In this document: one piece after another, positions 14,422 through 15,414 of the stretch
Layout: each line of letters opens with the position of its first letter
How positions within the stretch are numbered: the stretch's first letter is position 1
Source of the DNA: JBOHBN01 sp050698355
GTDB lineage: Bacteria > Actinomycetota > Actinomycetes > Streptosporangiales > WHST01
NCBI GenBank assembly: GCA_050698355.1
Contig: JBOHBN010000383.1
Coordinates: forward strand, 1-15,414
DNA: 15,414 bases
Direction of reading: 5' to 3'
Translations under genes and position numbers: made by a program
Notes under the pieces: model-generated
The model's database searches: none
What the model saw: the letters and a program-made list of their open reading frames with translations, nothing else
What the model was told of the DNA's origin: nothing

Positions 14422-15414
14422 TCACCGCTCGCTGTCCAGGCCGGACATGAGGGCCTCCGGGTAGCGCGTACCTGCGGCCGCGCCTGAGGGTAGGACGCGA
14501 TCGATGGCGGCGAGGTCATCCGTGGTGAGCGTGGCCGCGAGCGCATCCATCGCCGGCTGTATGCGCGACACCTTGGTCGTGCCGATCAGCGGCACGACGT
14601 CGCAGCCCTGTGCCGCCACCCAGGCGATCGCCAGCTGCGCGACAGTGAGCCCATGCCGGGCGGCGATCGGCTCGAGGCGGGCGATGAGGTCGAGGTTGTG
14701 GTCGAGGTTGTCGCCCTGGAAGCGGGGCCAGGTCGCGTGCGGGTTGCCGGGTTCGTGCTGCTGTTTCGGGGCGCCGATCAGCCCGCGCGAGAGCACGCCG
14801 TAGGCGGTGATGCCGATGCCGAGCTCGCGGCAGGTATCGAGGATGCCGTCTTCGATGCCGCGTGAGAACACCGAGTACTCGATCTGCAGGTCACTGATCG
14901 GGTGGACGGCTGCCGCCCGCCGGAGCGTCTGCGGGCCGACCTCGGACAGCCCGATGTGGCGCACCCGGCCACGCTCGACCTGCTCGGCGATCGCGCCGAC
15001 GGTGTCCTCGATCGGGACGTTCGGGTCCAGCCGGGCGGGCCGGTAGACGTCGACGTGGTCGACGCCGAGCCGGGCGAGCGAGTAGCCCAGAAAGTTGCCG
15101 ACGGCTGCCGGCCGACCGTCGAAGCCGAGCATCGCACCGCCCGGGTCGCGCAGCGCGCCGAACTTCACGCTGATCTGGTAGTCGTCACGGTCGCGGCCGC
15201 GCAAGGCCCGGCCGAGCAGCATCTCGTTGTGCCCGTAGCCGTAGAAGTCGCCAGTGTCGAGCAGGGTGATACCGGCGTCCAGCGACGCATGAACCGTGCG
15301 GATGCTCTCCTGCTCGTCGGCGGCGTGTCCGTACATGCCGGACATACCCATGCAGCCGAGGCCGAGGGCGCCGACGGTGGGGCCGGTGTTGCCGAGGATA
15401 GCGGTGGGAATAGC
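14422..15414 (-). CDS. Aldo/keto reductase, 5' end cut off by window edge
   Basis: 330 residues are present and the frame is still open at the right edge. The first in-frame ATG inside (15351) is not the start, because the preceding 21 codons read AIPTAILGNTGPTVGALGLGC, the classic N-terminal strand of aldo/keto reductases. The true start is probably only a few codons outside. This is a cytoplasmic NADPH-dependent (beta/alpha)8-barrel oxidoreductase. Visible features are the catalytic Asp and Tyr in LLDTGDFYGYGHNE, the Lys in SVKFGA, RHIGLSEVGPQTLRRA, and the cofactor-binding end IGTTKVSRIQ. The usual tetrad His is replaced (VYRPARLDP where many relatives have an H two residues before the LDP-type motif). 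It is convergent with glcF, with a 34-bp gap. No pathway role can be assigned. Confidence 0.92.
   Translation of the reverse strand, partial: AIPTAILGNTGPTVGALGLGCMGMSGMYGHAADEQESIRTVHASLDAGITLLDTGDFYGYGHNEMLLGRALRGRDRDDYQISVKFGALRDPGGAMLGFDGRPAAVGNFLGYSLARLGVDHVDVYRPARLDPNVPIEDTVGAIAEQVERGRVRHIGLSEVGPQTLRRAAAVHPISDLQIEYSVFSRGIEDGILDTCRELGIGITAYGVLSRGLIGAPKQQHEPGNPHATWPRFQGDNLDHNLDLIARLEPIAARHGLTVAQLAIAWVAAQGCDVVPLIGTTKVSRIQPAMDALAATLTTDDLAAIDRVLPSGAAAGTRYPEALMSGLDSER

Noticed and set aside
14412..14428. GCGGT/ACCGC 5-bp hairpin between glcF and the aldo/keto reductase as a terminator
   Set aside because: The stem is only 5 bp with a 7-nt loop and it overlaps the reductase stop; too weak to call.
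13080..14546. 488-codon minus-strand open frame opposite glcF
   Set aside because: The plus strand encodes intact 4Fe-4S and CCG motifs; the antisense frame is Arg/Gln-rich without motifs.

Overview
The window is high-G+C DNA from an actinomycete-type bacterium (Actinomycetota). The evidence is the strong G/C bias at third codon positions, a DUF1918 protein (an essentially actinobacterial family), two likely leaderless starts, and protein sequences that read like actinobacterial homologues. Nothing in it fixes the genus. No tRNA, rRNA, CRISPR array, insertion sequence or phage gene is visible.

Layout. On the left are a 67-aa cold-shock protein (minus) and a PfkB-type sugar kinase homologue (minus) whose two signature motifs are both altered. 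Next come a perfect 23-bp-arm palindrome, a small DUF1918 protein (plus) and an SMP-30/gluconolactonase-type lactonase (minus). The lactonase is divergent from a GlcD-type FAD-linked 2-hydroxyacid dehydrogenase (plus). The 160-bp gap between them carries two copies of one 17-bp sequence in inverted orientation, one in front of each gene, which looks like a shared operator. After glcD come a short cysteine-rich leader ORF and a fused two-domain DppD-DppF type ATPase (plus), then an HtrA-like serine protease lipoprotein (plus) and a pentapeptide/DinB_2 protein (plus). Facing these on the minus strand is an operon for the rest of a Dpp/Opp-type importer: substrate-binding lipoprotein, DppB-like and DppC-like permeases. 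Further right, on the plus strand, GlcE-like and GlcF-like subunits overlap by one base. A minus-strand aldo/keto reductase runs off the right edge with its start codon just outside the window.

How the genes may work together. GlcD, GlcE and GlcF together make the three-subunit membrane-associated glycolate/D-lactate type dehydrogenase, but here glcD lies about 7.5 kb from glcEF, with a complete Dpp/Opp-type ABC importer in between. The lactonase and glcD look co-regulated. One reading is a catabolic island in which a small solute is imported, a lactone is opened and a 2-hydroxyacid is oxidised; the substrate cannot be read from sequence.

The most notable signal is at 4219-4309. A 25-codon ORF with a Cys-Cys-Asp-Ser-Cys cluster starts 7 nt after a TANNNT box, as a leaderless gene would. 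It ends in an ATGA overlap with the ATPase start, and its last codons form a hairpin that holds the ATPase ribosome binding site and start codon. This has the architecture of a cysteine-sensing translational attenuator, and would tie the importer to sulfur or cysteine supply.
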